A stretch of DNA of 46,915 bases from an uncultured Eubacteriales bacterium. GTDB lineage: Bacteria; Bacillota; Clostridia; Christensenellales; Aristaeellaceae. Of the stretch, positions 32,621-41,745 are shown piece by piece. The DNA lies in the NCBI GenBank assembly GCA_902781095.1, contig CACZHW010000018.1, positions 1 to 46,915 on the forward strand, read 5' to 3'. The translations under genes and the position numbers were made by a program. Under the pieces are notes generated by a model. That model was not told where the DNA came from and made no database searches. It saw only the letters and a list, made by a program, of their open reading frames with translations. Within the stretch, counting starts at the first letter, position 1. Every line of letters starts with the position of its first letter.

Positions 32621-33391
32621 TCAAGGCCGGTCCGCCTCCCATCCGAGCCCCGGCACCGGACGTGCCGCGGACACCGCGCTGCCCGCGCGCAGAGTGCCCG
32701 AAGACAGCCTGCCGTTTTCAATCAGGCCGCCGGAAGCCATGGAATAGGCCGCCCCACCGCTGATGATCACGTGATCCAGCGCGCGGATGCCGACGATGCC
32801 CAGCGCGTCCACGACCCGGTGCGTCGTCTCCACGTCCGCGGAGGAAGGATACGGCGTACCGCCCGGGTGGTTGTGGGCGAGGATGACGGCGTGCGCGTGC
32901 GCCTGCAGCGCCTGTTCCACGACCTCCCGCGGGTACAGCGCCACCTCGTCCAGCGTGCCCCGCCGGAGCAGTGCCGCCCTCAGTACCCGCCCGGAGAGGT
33001 CCAGGCAGATGAGAAACACGCGCTCCTCCTGCGCGCCCGCAAACAGCGTCTTCGCGTAGCGCACCGTCGAGGCGGGGTCGGTCAGCGCGGGGCGCTCCCC
33101 CAGGCGGCTCTGCTCGTAGCGGCCCATCAGCTGGGGCATCAGCGCGAGCAGCGTCGCCGCGTTTTCCCCCACGCCGTCCACGGACAGCAGCGCTGAGCGG
33201 TCCGCCTCCAGCACGCCGGAGAGCGAGCCGAAGCGCGCGAGCAGCTGTGCAGCCAGCGGGCTCACGTCCTTCTGCGGGATCGCGTACATGAGCAGCAGCT
33301 CCAGCGTCTCCCGCTCCGTAAACGAGGCGAGGCTCTCCCGCCAAAACCGCTCCTTCAGCCTCTGCCGGTGCCCGGCATGAATACCGTCCAA
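32621..33391 (-). CDS. radC: RadC/JAB-domain protein
   Basis: This 256-residue protein has an N-terminal UPF0758 helix-hairpin-helix part (HRQRLKERFWRESLASFTERETLELLLMYAIPQKDVSPLA, LLSVDGVGENAA) and a C-terminal MPN+/JAB metalloprotease-like domain (AVILAHNHPGGTPYPSSADVETT, the HxHPxG...SxxD zinc motif near residue 172). The role of RadC is not settled, and it is not a true recombination-repair protein. The tail after about residue 225 is longer than usual. It follows the helicase gene by 12 bases. Confidence 0.92.
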   Translation of the reverse strand: MDGIHAGHRQRLKERFWRESLASFTERETLELLLMYAIPQKDVSPLAAQLLARFGSLSGVLEADRSALLSVDGVGENAATLLALMPQLMGRYEQSRLGERPALTDPASTVRYAKTLFAGAQEERVFLICLDLSGRVLRAALLRRGTLDEVALYPREVVEQALQAHAHAVILAHNHPGGTPYPSSADVETTHRVVDALGIVGIRALDHVIISGGAAYSMASGGLIENGRLSSGTLRAGSAVSAARPVPGLGWEADRP

Positions 33392-33403
33392 AGCCCTTCC
33401 TCC

Positions 33404-36400
33404 TTATGCGCGCCCGTTCTCCTCGAACAGCGCCCTGATCTCTTCCTCCGTCAGCTGCGTGGGGAACGCCTCCCCCGCCTCGATCATCCGCTCAAAGAGC
33501 TCGCGCTTGCGCTCTCCCAGGCGGACGACCTGCTCTTCCACGCTGTCGCGCGTCACCAGGCGCGTCACCGTCACGCTCTTCGTCTGCCCGATGCGGTGGA
33601 CGCGGTCCGTCGCCTGGTCCTCCGCGGCCGGATTCCACCACGGGTCGTAGTGGATGACCCAGTCCGCACCAGTGAGGTTGAGGCCGGCACCGCCCGCCTT
33701 GAGGGAGATCAGGAAGATTTGCCCCTCACCCGCGTTGAATCGCTGGACTCTGTCCATGCGCTCCCTGGCCGGCGTCTCCCCGTCCAGATAGAAGCTTTCG
33801 ATGCCCGTCGCCTCCAACCTGCGCTCGATGATGCGGAGCATCCGCGTAAACTGCGAGAAGATCAGCGCCCGGTGGCCGCTCTCCAGTGCGCCGGGCAGGA
33901 TGTCCATCAAAAGATCCAGCTTGCCGCTGGAGCCCGCATATTCGGGCAGGATGAGCGCCGGATGCCCGCAGGCCTCCCGCAGCTCCGTCAGCGCGGCCAG
34001 CACGCGGAAACGTCCGCCGCCGGAGAGCGTCCGCTCGTCCGGCTTCAGGCGCTGCAGCGCGGCGCGGTAGACGCGCCGCTGTTCCGGCGTCATCTCCGCC
34101 AGCAGCACGGATTCCGTCTTTTCCGGCAGATCGGCCAAGACGTCCTTCTTCAGCCGCCGCAGCAGGAACGGCCGGATGCGCCTGCGCAGGCCTTCCGCGT
34201 CGCCGCCCTCGCCGTAGCGCTGCATAAAGCGCGCGAAGGTATCCAGGTAACCGGGCAGCACCGCGTCGAAGATCGACCAGAGTTCGCCCGGGTGGTTCTC
34301 CATCGGCGTGCCCGTGAGGGCAAAGTGGGAGACCGCCTTCAGTTCCCTGGCCGCCCCGGCCCCCGCGCTCGCCGCGTTCTTGATGTGCTGCGCCTCGTCC
34401 AGGATGGCGAACCGGAAAGACACCCCGCAGAGCAGGGCGCTGTCCCTGCGCAGCAGCGGGTAGCTGGTCAGATAGACGTCCGTCTCCCCCGGCTTCTCTC
34501 CCAGCGCAGTGATCTGCCGTTCCCGCTGCGCGGGCCCGCCTTCCGCCACGAGGGTTTTAAGGCCGGGTGCGAAGCGTTTCAGCTCCCTCTCCCAGTTGTA
34601 CAAAAGGGACGTGGGCGCCACGATGACGGAAGGCTGCGCGCCGTCCCGTTCCCGGGCCCACTGCAGCAGGGCGATGACCTGCAATGTCTTTCCCAGCCCC
34701 ATATCGTCCGCCAGGACGCCGCCCATCCCCAGGCGGTAGAGGCTCTGCAGCCACGCAAATCCCCGTTCCTGATAGGGGCGCAGCAGCGCGGCGATCGGCT
34801 GCGGACACGGCTCGGTAATCATCCGGCTGCGGTCATACCGGCTTCGCACAGCCTCGTCCGCCTCGACCGGCAGGTTTTTTTCGCCGAGGAGGTTCATCAG
34901 CCACAGCGCGCGGTAACCCGCGATCTCCGTGGAAGAGCGCCGCTCTTCCTCCGGCTGCTGCGCGCCCTCAGCCGCGTCCGCGAGCTCTTCCCAGTCTGAA
35001 AGACCGGCAAGGTCCAGAAACGCGCCGTCCGGCAGGCGGTACCAGGTCTTCTTCTCCCTCAGCGCGCGCAGGATGCCGTCCGTATCCTCGAAGGGTTCCC
35101 CATCCAGCAGAAGCTCCAGCTGCATGACGTTCCCACGCATGCCGAGGCGTCCGGACAGCGCGGCCCTGCGCGGCCGCATGTGGCGGAAAGCCTCCGAGAG
35201 CCAGACCTCGCAGCAGCCCTGCAGCTGCGCAAGTCCCTCCGTAAAGAAGCGCCAGATTTTCGCGCTGCCCTGCAGGGCGACCTCTCCGCCGTTGATACGG
35301 AAACCGCAGGCGGCCAGCACGTCCATCGCACGCCGCTCGCCTTCCGCGTCCCGCACCATCAGAAGGCCGCTTTCCGCCTCCGGCTCACGCGGATGAAAGG
35401 GGTCTATGACCGCATCTCCGTAGTGGAAGGTGAGGCGGCAGACGACTGCGTCGCCCGAACGGTCCAGGTTGGCGCGCGCCGTAAGCGGCCGGTTGATCAG
35501 CCTGTCCTTCAGCCTGCCCTCGATCTCCACCTCGCCCGCGCTCTTCAGCCGCGGCAGCAGGGAAGAGATCGCGAACACGCTTTCTTCCGGGCCGAAGGTG
35601 AAGACCGTGCTGCCCCCGTCCATCGAGCGCAGCGCTGCCCGCTGGGCGCGCTCCGTCCGGATGATCTCCCCCGCGCAGCAGACGTAAAATCCGTCCCTGT
35701 CGATAAATCGGAGATCCTCCGGCGCTTCTGCGCGCACCTCGATTTCACGGCCCCGCAGCCCCATGCTGAAGGAGAGGTTCACCCTCCCTTCCGGAATGCC
35801 GGGCAGGTCCCTCTCCTTCTCCCCGGCCGAAAGGCGGAAGGGGCGTTTTTCCAACAGCTGCAGCAGCCTGGGGAGCATACGCTCCGGTATGGCGAGAAAG
35901 CGCGCCGCAGCGCCTGTGCGCGCCAGCATCCCGGACACCTCCGCCGTCCGCTCCGCATCGCAGAGCAGCTGCAGCAGCGCCCGGTCCGCTTCGCTAAAGC
36001 CTCCCCAGGACAGCTCCAGCGTGCAGCTTTTGCCGAAGGTGATCTCCCGGCCCTCCTCCAGCGCAGTTAAAAACTGCCAGAGACTGCGGACGACATACAG
36101 CCTCTCCTGCCCCGCGCGCAGGCTGACGCGGACCTCTTCGCCTTTTTCGTCCGGCAGCTGCAGACGCGGCTGCAGCTGCAGCGTCCCGCCTTGCGGCAGC
36201 AGGTCGTCCATTTCCCGGCGCAGGCGCGCGGCCGCGGCCAGCTTTTTCTGCCGGCGGGCGACCTCCAGCCGCCCGGAGGAGAGCGCCTCCAGCAGCGCCG
36301 CCGCGAGATGCCGGCATACGCCTTCCTTTCCGCAGCCGCACCGGCCGGACAGCGACTCGTCCGCCCGCAGGCGGACGATGAGCCTGTCCTTCCTGCCGAC

Positions 36401-36523
36401 GGAATAGACGAGCTCTCCTTCTTCCGTCCCCATGGGGCGGACGGCATTCTCCCGCAGCAGCTTCTCCGCCGCGGCATATTCCTCCTGCCCTGCCGTCCGG
36501 GCGACGACTGCCCTTTCTTCCAT
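33404..36523 (-). CDS. SWIM-domain SNF2-family DNA helicase/translocase
   Basis: This 1039-residue protein has a SWIM zinc finger near the N-terminus (GRCGCGKEGVCRHLAAALL), a long middle domain of the bacterial SNF2-associated type, and a Swi2/Snf2 ATPase from about residue 580: LRPYQERGFAWLQSL, LADDMGLGKTLQVIALL (Walker A), SVIVAPTSLLYNWERE, FAILDEAQHIKN (DEAQ box), HFALTGTPMENHPGELWSIFD, and the second RecA lobe with ALIFSQFTRML and QATDRVHRIGQTKSV-like ATDRVHRIGQ. It moves along duplex DNA to remodel protein-DNA complexes. GAGGGG upstream supports MEERAVV as start. First gene of a four-gene operon. Confidence 0.92.
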   Translation of the reverse strand: MEERAVVARTAGQEEYAAAEKLLRENAVRPMGTEEGELVYSVGRKDRLIVRLRADESLSGRCGCGKEGVCRHLAAALLEALSSGRLEVARRQKKLAAAARLRREMDDLLPQGGTLQLQPRLQLPDEKGEEVRVSLRAGQERLYVVRSLWQFLTALEEGREITFGKSCTLELSWGGFSEADRALLQLLCDAERTAEVSGMLARTGAAARFLAIPERMLPRLLQLLEKRPFRLSAGEKERDLPGIPEGRVNLSFSMGLRGREIEVRAEAPEDLRFIDRDGFYVCCAGEIIRTERAQRAALRSMDGGSTVFTFGPEESVFAISSLLPRLKSAGEVEIEGRLKDRLINRPLTARANLDRSGDAVVCRLTFHYGDAVIDPFHPREPEAESGLLMVRDAEGERRAMDVLAACGFRINGGEVALQGSAKIWRFFTEGLAQLQGCCEVWLSEAFRHMRPRRAALSGRLGMRGNVMQLELLLDGEPFEDTDGILRALREKKTWYRLPDGAFLDLAGLSDWEELADAAEGAQQPEEERRSSTEIAGYRALWLMNLLGEKNLPVEADEAVRSRYDRSRMITEPCPQPIAALLRPYQERGFAWLQSLYRLGMGGVLADDMGLGKTLQVIALLQWARERDGAQPSVIVAPTSLLYNWERELKRFAPGLKTLVAEGGPAQRERQITALGEKPGETDVYLTSYPLLRRDSALLCGVSFRFAILDEAQHIKNAASAGAGAARELKAVSHFALTGTPMENHPGELWSIFDAVLPGYLDTFARFMQRYGEGGDAEGLRRRIRPFLLRRLKKDVLADLPEKTESVLLAEMTPEQRRVYRAALQRLKPDERTLSGGGRFRVLAALTELREACGHPALILPEYAGSSGKLDLLMDILPGALESGHRALIFSQFTRMLRIIERRLEATGIESFYLDGETPARERMDRVQRFNAGEGQIFLISLKAGGAGLNLTGADWVIHYDPWWNPAAEDQATDRVHRIGQTKSVTVTRLVTRDSVEEQVVRLGERKRELFERMIEAGEAFPTQLTEEEIRALFEENGRA

Positions 36524-36755
36524 CCGTTCTTCCCCTCGTCCGGCTGCGCCCGCCGGTGTCCGCTCTCGTGCATCAAAAGATGTCAATCCATTAACTATTC
36601 GCCGCTAACGCCGGTGATTCCTTCCTTTTTTTCTTTCTCCGGGGAGACGGGCTGCAAAAAACCGCCCCGTCCGTGCGGACAGAAGCGGTCGTTCCACAAT
36701 CCATTGTATCCGGGAGATCATTTATCCACAAAATGGGGATAAGTTTGTCGATAAC

Positions 36756-37787
36756 TCAGGGTTCGTACCGGTCGGCAAACGCCTGCGCGGCCTTGCGCAG
36801 CGCCTCGCTGCCCGCCTCCATCTCCGCCGCGGTCTGCACGCGGTTTTCCCCGCGCGCCATCGCCGCGATCAGCGCGTCGCTGACCTGCCGGCTGTGGTGC
36901 GAATAGTCAAAGTAATTGTCCAGGTTTTCAATCCAGTCCAGACGGCAGGAGAAGTCGTAAATCTCCACGTTGGAATAACCGAGCAGCATCTCGCACACCA
37001 GCCTTCTCGTGCGGTACTGCTGCTCCGACAGGCCGCCCCGCGTCACCTGGTACCAGTACGCGGCCGAGTACGGCGGCATGTAAATGCAGAAGCGCGTCTC
37101 CGGGTGCGCCTCGATGGAGGGGATGAGATTGCGGCGGATGTTCTCCGTGGAGCGCTCCAGGCGCGCGTCCGCAGGCGTCATCTCCTGCTGGGGACGGAAG
37201 GTGACCGTCTCCAGAACGCTCTTCTCCGAAAAGGTCACGTCCACCCACTGGTACATCGCGTCCCGTTTTCCCTCCAGCGGAAGGCCGCGGTTGCGCAGCA
37301 GGCGCGGGAGCTTGACCAGCAGCACGTCGCGGTTGAGCAGGTAGTTGACGTCGTCCAGCGCGGCGTCGTTCCACAGGTACTCGACGATTTCCTCGTCGTC
37401 GTCCGGCGGGCCCATGAGGCTGTACGCGTCCACCGCGAGGATCGCCAGCGAGAGCGGCCGCTTTTCCAGTATATGGGAGAGCTGCCAGCCCATCTGGGCC
37501 GTGTGGCTGCCGCGCATCGGCAGCTTGACGGAACGAACGCCGAAGGCGCCGTCGATGACGGAAGGGCTGCTCATCTCCACCATGGAGGTGCCGAGGATGA
37601 CCGCGTCGTAGTCGTAGTTTCTCGCGATGCCGGGATTGTTGTAGCTCTCCTGATCGTACAGGGGCAGGATCGCCGATTCCCGGTAGTGTTCAAACGGGTC
37701 CAGCAGGTAGACTGCCAGCGCGCACAGCAGGAGCAGCAAAAAAGAAAGCGACAGGACAAGGGCACTCCAGCCTCTGGCCGTAACCAC
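36756..37787 (-). CDS. membrane-anchored SGNH-hydrolase-like protein
   Basis: This 343-residue protein starts with GTG nine bases behind GGAGG. One N-terminal helix (LVLSLSFLLLLLCALAVYLL) anchors an extracellular domain. DYDAVILGTSMVEMSSPS near 60-76 looks like the Gx-Ser block of SGNH/DltD-like proteins, and NYFDYSHHSRQVSDALI near 292 has the Asp-x-x-His pair. RFCIYMPPYSAAYWYQ lies between. Such proteins O-acetylate or trim surface glycans. It is divergent from a small hypothetical gene, and a glycosyltransferase follows on the other strand, which supports an envelope role. The 36587-36755 gap holds no gene. Confidence 0.7.
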   Translation of the reverse strand: MVTARGWSALVLSLSFLLLLLCALAVYLLDPFEHYRESAILPLYDQESYNNPGIARNYDYDAVILGTSMVEMSSPSVIDGAFGVRSVKLPMRGSHTAQMGWQLSHILEKRPLSLAILAVDAYSLMGPPDDDEEIVEYLWNDAALDDVNYLLNRDVLLVKLPRLLRNRGLPLEGKRDAMYQWVDVTFSEKSVLETVTFRPQQEMTPADARLERSTENIRRNLIPSIEAHPETRFCIYMPPYSAAYWYQVTRGGLSEQQYRTRRLVCEMLLGYSNVEIYDFSCRLDWIENLDNYFDYSHHSRQVSDALIAAMARGENRVQTAAEMEAGSEALRKAAQAFADRYEP

Positions 37788-37815
37788 CGCGCATCGCCTC
37801 CTTCTTTTATGTGCT

Positions 37816-37879
37816 ATGATACGGTTTTAGGCGGAATAATTCAAGGGGCTTGAATCCTTCCGTATGGATGGATTACAAT
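37816..37879. promoter_or_regulatory. divergent promoters sharing a dyad
   Basis: Minus strand: TTGAAT, 17 bases, TATCAT (37844-37816). Plus strand: TTGAAT, 18 bases, TACAAT (37850-37879). The two -35 boxes form the dyad ATTCAAG-GGG-CTTGAAT (37839-37855), so one protein could control both genes. Confidence 0.65.
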
Positions 37880-37945
37880 AAATCAGATTCTTTGCCGCTC
37901 ATCGGATTGCGGTTACCCTGACAGAATAAACGGAGGAAACACCCG

Positions 37946-38353
37946 ATGATGCATTACCGGTATGTCCGGATCCAGGGCCAGGAACTGGCGGAAAACACGA
38001 TGTACGCAAAGGGCATTTTCAGCATGTGCTGGCAGCTGGTGCAGAATGACACGATGGAACCCGAGGACGCCGATCTCTTCCGGGAGATTGACGCATGGTT
38101 TGTCGATCACCTTCCTTTTCCCCCGCCGTGCAGAAACCAGGAAAAAGTTGTGTGCTTTTTCAAAACGGAGAACTCGGACGAAATGCTTCGGATGATCAGG
38201 CCCGCCCTGTGGCTGCTGGAGAAATACAACCACCCTTACTACCTCGTCTACACCAACACCCCCGGCGAGATCGTCTACGAAGACCAGTACCAGGTCGCCG
38301 TCAGGGTCCCCGGCGTCCTGCAGATTGAAAAGCTCCAGCAGGGCTGGGACTGA
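37946..38353 (+). CDS. small cytosolic hypothetical protein
   Basis: This 135-residue protein starts at ATG nine bases behind GGAGG (a second ATG follows at once). It has no signal or membrane segment. It contains NTMYAKGIFSMCWQLVQND and a C-terminal half with WLLEKYNHPYYLVYTNTPGEIVYEDQYQVAV. I recognise no family by name; the pattern of conserved aromatic residues suggests a compact alpha/beta fold. It lies between the SGNH-like gene and the glycosyltransferase but has its own promoter. Confidence 0.7.
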   Translation: MMHYRYVRIQGQELAENTMYAKGIFSMCWQLVQNDTMEPEDADLFREIDAWFVDHLPFPPPCRNQEKVVCFFKTENSDEMLRMIRPALWLLEKYNHPYYLVYTNTPGEIVYEDQYQVAVRVPGVLQIEKLQQGWD

Positions 38354-38379
38354 TTTTCCCCCGTACAGCCCGAAAGCGT

Positions 38380-38408
38380 TTGACGGATATCCCCCGTCTG
38401 AGTAGAAT
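38380..38408 (+). promoter_or_regulatory. promoter of the glycosyltransferase gene
   Basis: TTGACG, 17 bases, TAGAAT. GACGG and CCGTC within it can pair as a small dyad. Confidence 0.75.
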
Positions 38409-38469
38409 ATAAAGAAGTCATTTTTTCAACCCCGACATCCGGGAGTAGATTGGTTTTCCGGAGGAAAGA

Positions 38470-40470
38470 ATGAGGCTTTTCCTTTTCATTCCGACAGCCT
38501 TCATCAGCGCTGTCCTGTTGTTTTTTGTCCTTTACTGCCTGTGGCACGCGCGCGCCCCCATCCCGCGCTCCAAAGAAACCGACCGGCGCCGGCGCTTCGC
38601 CATCCTGATCCCTGCCCGCAATGAGGAGGCCGTCATCGGCAACCTCATCGACAGCCTTCTCAGGCAGGACTACCCGCGCGAAAACTTCGACATCTACGCC
38701 GTGATCAACAACTCGACCGACCAAACTGCCCAAATCGCCGAGGCCGCGGGCGCGAAGGTACTCCGCGTCAGTGAACCGGTGAAAGACAAGGGTTCCGCCC
38801 TGCGCTTCGCCTTCCGCGCGCTGTCCTCCCGCGACGATATCGACGCCTTTGTCATCTTTGACGCGGACAACGTCGTGGACAGCGGTTTTCTCTCCGAGAT
38901 GAACCGGCAGTATGAAAGCGGCATTTCCATCATCCAGGGGCGGCGCTGCGGCAAAAACGCAGAGGACAGCCTCGTCAGCGGTTTTTACGAGCTGTTTTAC
39001 CATATCCAGAATGTCTACTACAACCATGCGCAGAGCGTCACCGGAAACAGCTGCTCCCTGAACGGCACCGGGTGGATGATCCGCCGGGACTGGCTGGACC
39101 AAAACGGCTTTCAAACCTCCACCCTGACGGAAGACCTGGAGCTGACCGCGCTGGCGATCACGAAGGGGGAACGCATCCTCTACGCGCACGACGCCGTCAC
39201 TTACGACGAATACCCGACGACGCTTTTCCTCGCCTTCCGCCAGCTCTCCCGCTGGTGTTTCGGCCAGATCCAGTGCATGCGCGCCTATGCCAGCCACCTG
39301 CTGCAGAGTTCCTTCACCCGGCGTACCCTCTCCGGCTTCAACACGGGGCTCGTCTTCACGGCGCCCGTCCTGCTGCCCGTCTATCTCGTACTGCTGGGCC
39401 TCTCCGTATCGCTGCTGCTGCGCGAGAAGATCATCACCCTGCCGTCGCGCGGCGAAGTGATTCTTTTCGTCGGGCTTTTTTACGGCGTCCTGTTCGGCAT
39501 CATCTACGCGGCTTATCGAAAACGCAATGAGACGCCGCCCGTCTCCCCGCTGTGCATCCTGCTGTTTCCCTTCTTTATGCTCTCCTGGATTCCCGTCTCC
39601 TTTGTCACCCTTTTCCGCAAAAACTGCGACTGGAAGCCCATCCGGCACAGCCGGACGGTCACCATCGCAGAACGGACCCGTCAGATCCGTCCGCACGGCT
39701 CCGGCGGCTTCCTCTCCGTATGCGGGGACTGCACTCCGTCCGGCATGCACGGCTTCGGCCATTACCTGCTGCTTCTTTCCACACTCATCGCCGTCGTCGT
39801 GGCCCTCAACCACACCCTGGTGCTTTCCCTGCTCCGCATCCGCCGGCTCATCCGTCACACCGCCGTCTTTCTCTGGGTGCTGGAACTTCTTAAAATCCTC
39901 TTCAAGCTGAAAAAGGAAAAGAGCCGCGATCCCGGCACCTGGGTTCCGCTGTATTTCTGCTCCATCGCCCTGTACGCCTTGCTGCTCAGCGGCTTCGGCT
40001 CCGGCGTCTGGCAGCGCACCGGCGACGTCTTTCTGGCGACGGGCGGCCTGTGTGCGGGGGTCTGTTTCCTCGCCTATCCGTCTTCCTCGCTGCTGCTGTA
40101 TCCCTGGTGGCACTTCTGTTCCCTTCACAGCTTTCTGTATCACGGCACCATGATCTGGATCGGCGTCCTGGTCAGCCGCAGCGGGCTGATCGACCTCAGG
40201 CTGTCCGATTTTCCGCTGTATTTTGGCTTCGTCCTGTTCTTCTGTCTGCTGGCGCTTGCCGTCAACCGCCGCTGCGGCAGCAATCTCATGTTCATCTCCC
40301 GGCCTTTTGACGGAACCTTCCTCACCCGCGCACAGGGGCTGTTGCGCAAGGCATATACCGCCGTCGTACTTCTCGTGCAGCTGACCGTTCCCTTCCTCTC
40401 CATTACGATCATCCGAGCCGTTACCCCGCTGCTGGAGAGACCGGACTGGTACCCGCCCCTGATCCCCTGA
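38470..40470 (+). CDS. GT2 (cellulose-synthase-like) glycosyltransferase fused to a YwaF-like membrane domain
   Basis: This 666-residue membrane protein has one N-terminal helix, then a family 2 glycosyltransferase domain: FAILIPARNEEAVIGNLIDSLL, VIFDADNVVDSGF (DxD-like), TSTLTEDLELTALA (catalytic TED) and QLSRW near 257 (QxxRW). Helices follow to about 400. From about 421 to 580 the sequence reads as a separate YwaF/TIGR02206-like helix bundle: HGFGHYLLLLSTLIAVVVAL, FLWVLELLKILFKLKK, WVPLYFCSIALYALLLSGFG, and HFCSLHSFLYH. I take it as a processive polysaccharide synthase or lipid glycosyltransferase with an added domain. The fusion reads through without a frame break. GGAGG precedes the ATG. 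Confidence 0.8.
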   Translation: MRLFLFIPTAFISAVLLFFVLYCLWHARAPIPRSKETDRRRRFAILIPARNEEAVIGNLIDSLLRQDYPRENFDIYAVINNSTDQTAQIAEAAGAKVLRVSEPVKDKGSALRFAFRALSSRDDIDAFVIFDADNVVDSGFLSEMNRQYESGISIIQGRRCGKNAEDSLVSGFYELFYHIQNVYYNHAQSVTGNSCSLNGTGWMIRRDWLDQNGFQTSTLTEDLELTALAITKGERILYAHDAVTYDEYPTTLFLAFRQLSRWCFGQIQCMRAYASHLLQSSFTRRTLSGFNTGLVFTAPVLLPVYLVLLGLSVSLLLREKIITLPSRGEVILFVGLFYGVLFGIIYAAYRKRNETPPVSPLCILLFPFFMLSWIPVSFVTLFRKNCDWKPIRHSRTVTIAERTRQIRPHGSGGFLSVCGDCTPSGMHGFGHYLLLLSTLIAVVVALNHTLVLSLLRIRRLIRHTAVFLWVLELLKILFKLKKEKSRDPGTWVPLYFCSIALYALLLSGFGSGVWQRTGDVFLATGGLCAGVCFLAYPSSSLLLYPWWHFCSLHSFLYHGTMIWIGVLVSRSGLIDLRLSDFPLYFGFVLFFCLLALAVNRRCGSNLMFISRPFDGTFLTRAQGLLRKAYTAVVLLVQLTVPFLSITIIRAVTPLLERPDWYPPLIP

Positions 40471-40479
40471 CACCCCCGA

Positions 40480-40509
40480 TTGTCAAGTCGCATCCCGAAA
40501 GGATATAAT
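40480..40509 (+). promoter_or_regulatory. promoter of the deoD operon
   Basis: TTGTCA, 18 bases, TATAAT. Confidence 0.75.
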
Positions 40510-40550
40510 GGAAGCGCATCGACCGACAAACCTGCGAAGGAGGCGTTATC

Positions 40551-41255
40551 ATGTCTGTACCAACCCCGCATATCACGGCCAAAGAGGGCGATTTCGCGCG
40601 CACGGTGCTGATGCCCGGCGACCCGCTGCGCAGCCGGTTTATCGCGGAAACCTACCTGGACAACCCCGTGCTCGTCAACAATACGCGCGGCGTGCAGGGC
40701 TATACCGGCACCTACAAAGGAAAGCGCGTGTCCGTCATGGCCAGCGGCATGGGCATCCCCTCCATCGGCATTTATTCCTATGAACTCTTCAGCTTCTACG
40801 GCGTGGAGAACATCATCCGCGTGGGTACCGCGGGCGGTATCGCCGATACCGTGCACATCCGTGACGTCGTCTTCGGCATGAGCGCCTACACCAACTCCAA
40901 CTTCGGCCGCCAGTACGGCTTCGACGGCAACGTCGCCCCCTGCTGCTCCTTCAAACTGCTGGACGCAGCCGTCAGGGCCGCGCGCGGCATGGGGATCGAA
41001 CCCAACGTCGGCGCGATCTACTCCTCCGACATCTTCTACGACGAATCCGGCTCGGCAAAGGTCATGAAGAAGCTGGGCGTACTCGCCACCGAGATGGAAG
41101 CCGCCGGCCTGTATTTGAACGCGGCGCGCCTGGGCAAAAATGCGCTGGCGATCTGCACCATTTCCGATCACCTCTTCACCGGCGAATCCCTCTCCGCCGA
41201 AGAGCGGCAGACCACTTTCACCCAGATGATGGAAATCGCGCTGGAGATCGCATAA
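40551..41255 (+). CDS. deoD: purine-nucleoside phosphorylase, DeoD type
   Basis: This 234-residue enzyme cleaves purine nucleosides with phosphate to the base and (deoxy)ribose-1-phosphate. It matches the hexameric DeoD class: MSVPTPHITAKEGDFARTVLMPGDPLRSRFIAETYL, MASGMGIPSIGIYSYEL, IIRVGTAGGI, TEMEAAGLYLNA and TISDHLFTGE with the catalytic Asp. GGAGG precedes the ATG. It leads a three-gene operon with the YbaK-like and M55 genes. The PfkB kinase at 43572 could use the released pentose after isomerisation, but it has its own promoter. Confidence 0.96.
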   Translation: MSVPTPHITAKEGDFARTVLMPGDPLRSRFIAETYLDNPVLVNNTRGVQGYTGTYKGKRVSVMASGMGIPSIGIYSYELFSFYGVENIIRVGTAGGIADTVHIRDVVFGMSAYTNSNFGRQYGFDGNVAPCCSFKLLDAAVRAARGMGIEPNVGAIYSSDIFYDESGSAKVMKKLGVLATEMEAAGLYLNAARLGKNALAICTISDHLFTGESLSAEERQTTFTQMMEIALEIA

Positions 41256-41259
41256 GCCT

Positions 41260-41745
41260 ATGTCGATCGAACGAGCACGCGCACATCTGGCCGCCTTCGG
41301 CCTTGCGGAACGGATCCTCGAATTTGACGTTTCCAGCGCCACCGTCGCCCTGGCCGCTGAGGCCGTGGGCTGCGCACCGGAGCACATCGTCAAAACCCTA
41401 TCCTTTGAAAAGGGGGACGGCGCCCTGCTGATTCTGGCAGCCGGCACCGCCCGCATCGACAACCCGAAATTCAAGCAGCGTTTCGGCATGAAGGCGAAGA
41501 TGCTGAGCGCCGAACGCGTGGAGCCGCTGACCGGCCACGGCATCGGCGGCGTCTGCCCCTTCGGGACCCTTCCCGGCGTCGAGGTATGGCTGGACGAATC
41601 CGTCCGCGGGCTCGATCCCGTCTATCCCGCCGCCGGAACACCGAACAGCGCCGTCCGTCTTTCGGTGGACGAACTGGAACGCTCCAGCGGTGCGCTGGGC
41701 TGGATCGACGTCTGTAAAATGCCGACAAAGGAGAACGCTGTATGA
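41260..41745 (+). CDS. YbaK/EbsC-family aminoacyl-tRNA editing protein
   Basis: This 161-residue single-domain protein belongs to the YbaK/ProX deacylase superfamily: SSATVALAAEAVGCAPEHIVKTLSFE with the central Lys, NPKFKQRFGMKAKML, and GHGIGGVCPFGTLPGVEVWLDESV with the GxxPxG loop. It should hydrolyse mischarged tRNAs such as Ala- or Cys-tRNA-Pro. The start lies four bases after deoD; the stop overlaps the next ATG. Confidence 0.92.
   Translation: MSIERARAHLAAFGLAERILEFDVSSATVALAAEAVGCAPEHIVKTLSFEKGDGALLILAAGTARIDNPKFKQRFGMKAKMLSAERVEPLTGHGIGGVCPFGTLPGVEVWLDESVRGLDPVYPAAGTPNSAVRLSVDELERSSGALGWIDVCKMPTKENAV

Noticed and set aside
36722..36742. A perfect DnaA box (TTATCCACA) with an inverted near-match
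   Set aside because: There is only one pair, no cluster, no AT-rich unwinding element and no dnaA/dnaN nearby, so it does not support an origin; the pair can also fold as a weak hairpin.
38275..40473. A 732-codon minus-strand frame opposite the glycosyltransferase
   Set aside because: Its composition is typical of an antisense shadow; the plus strand has all GT2 motifs.
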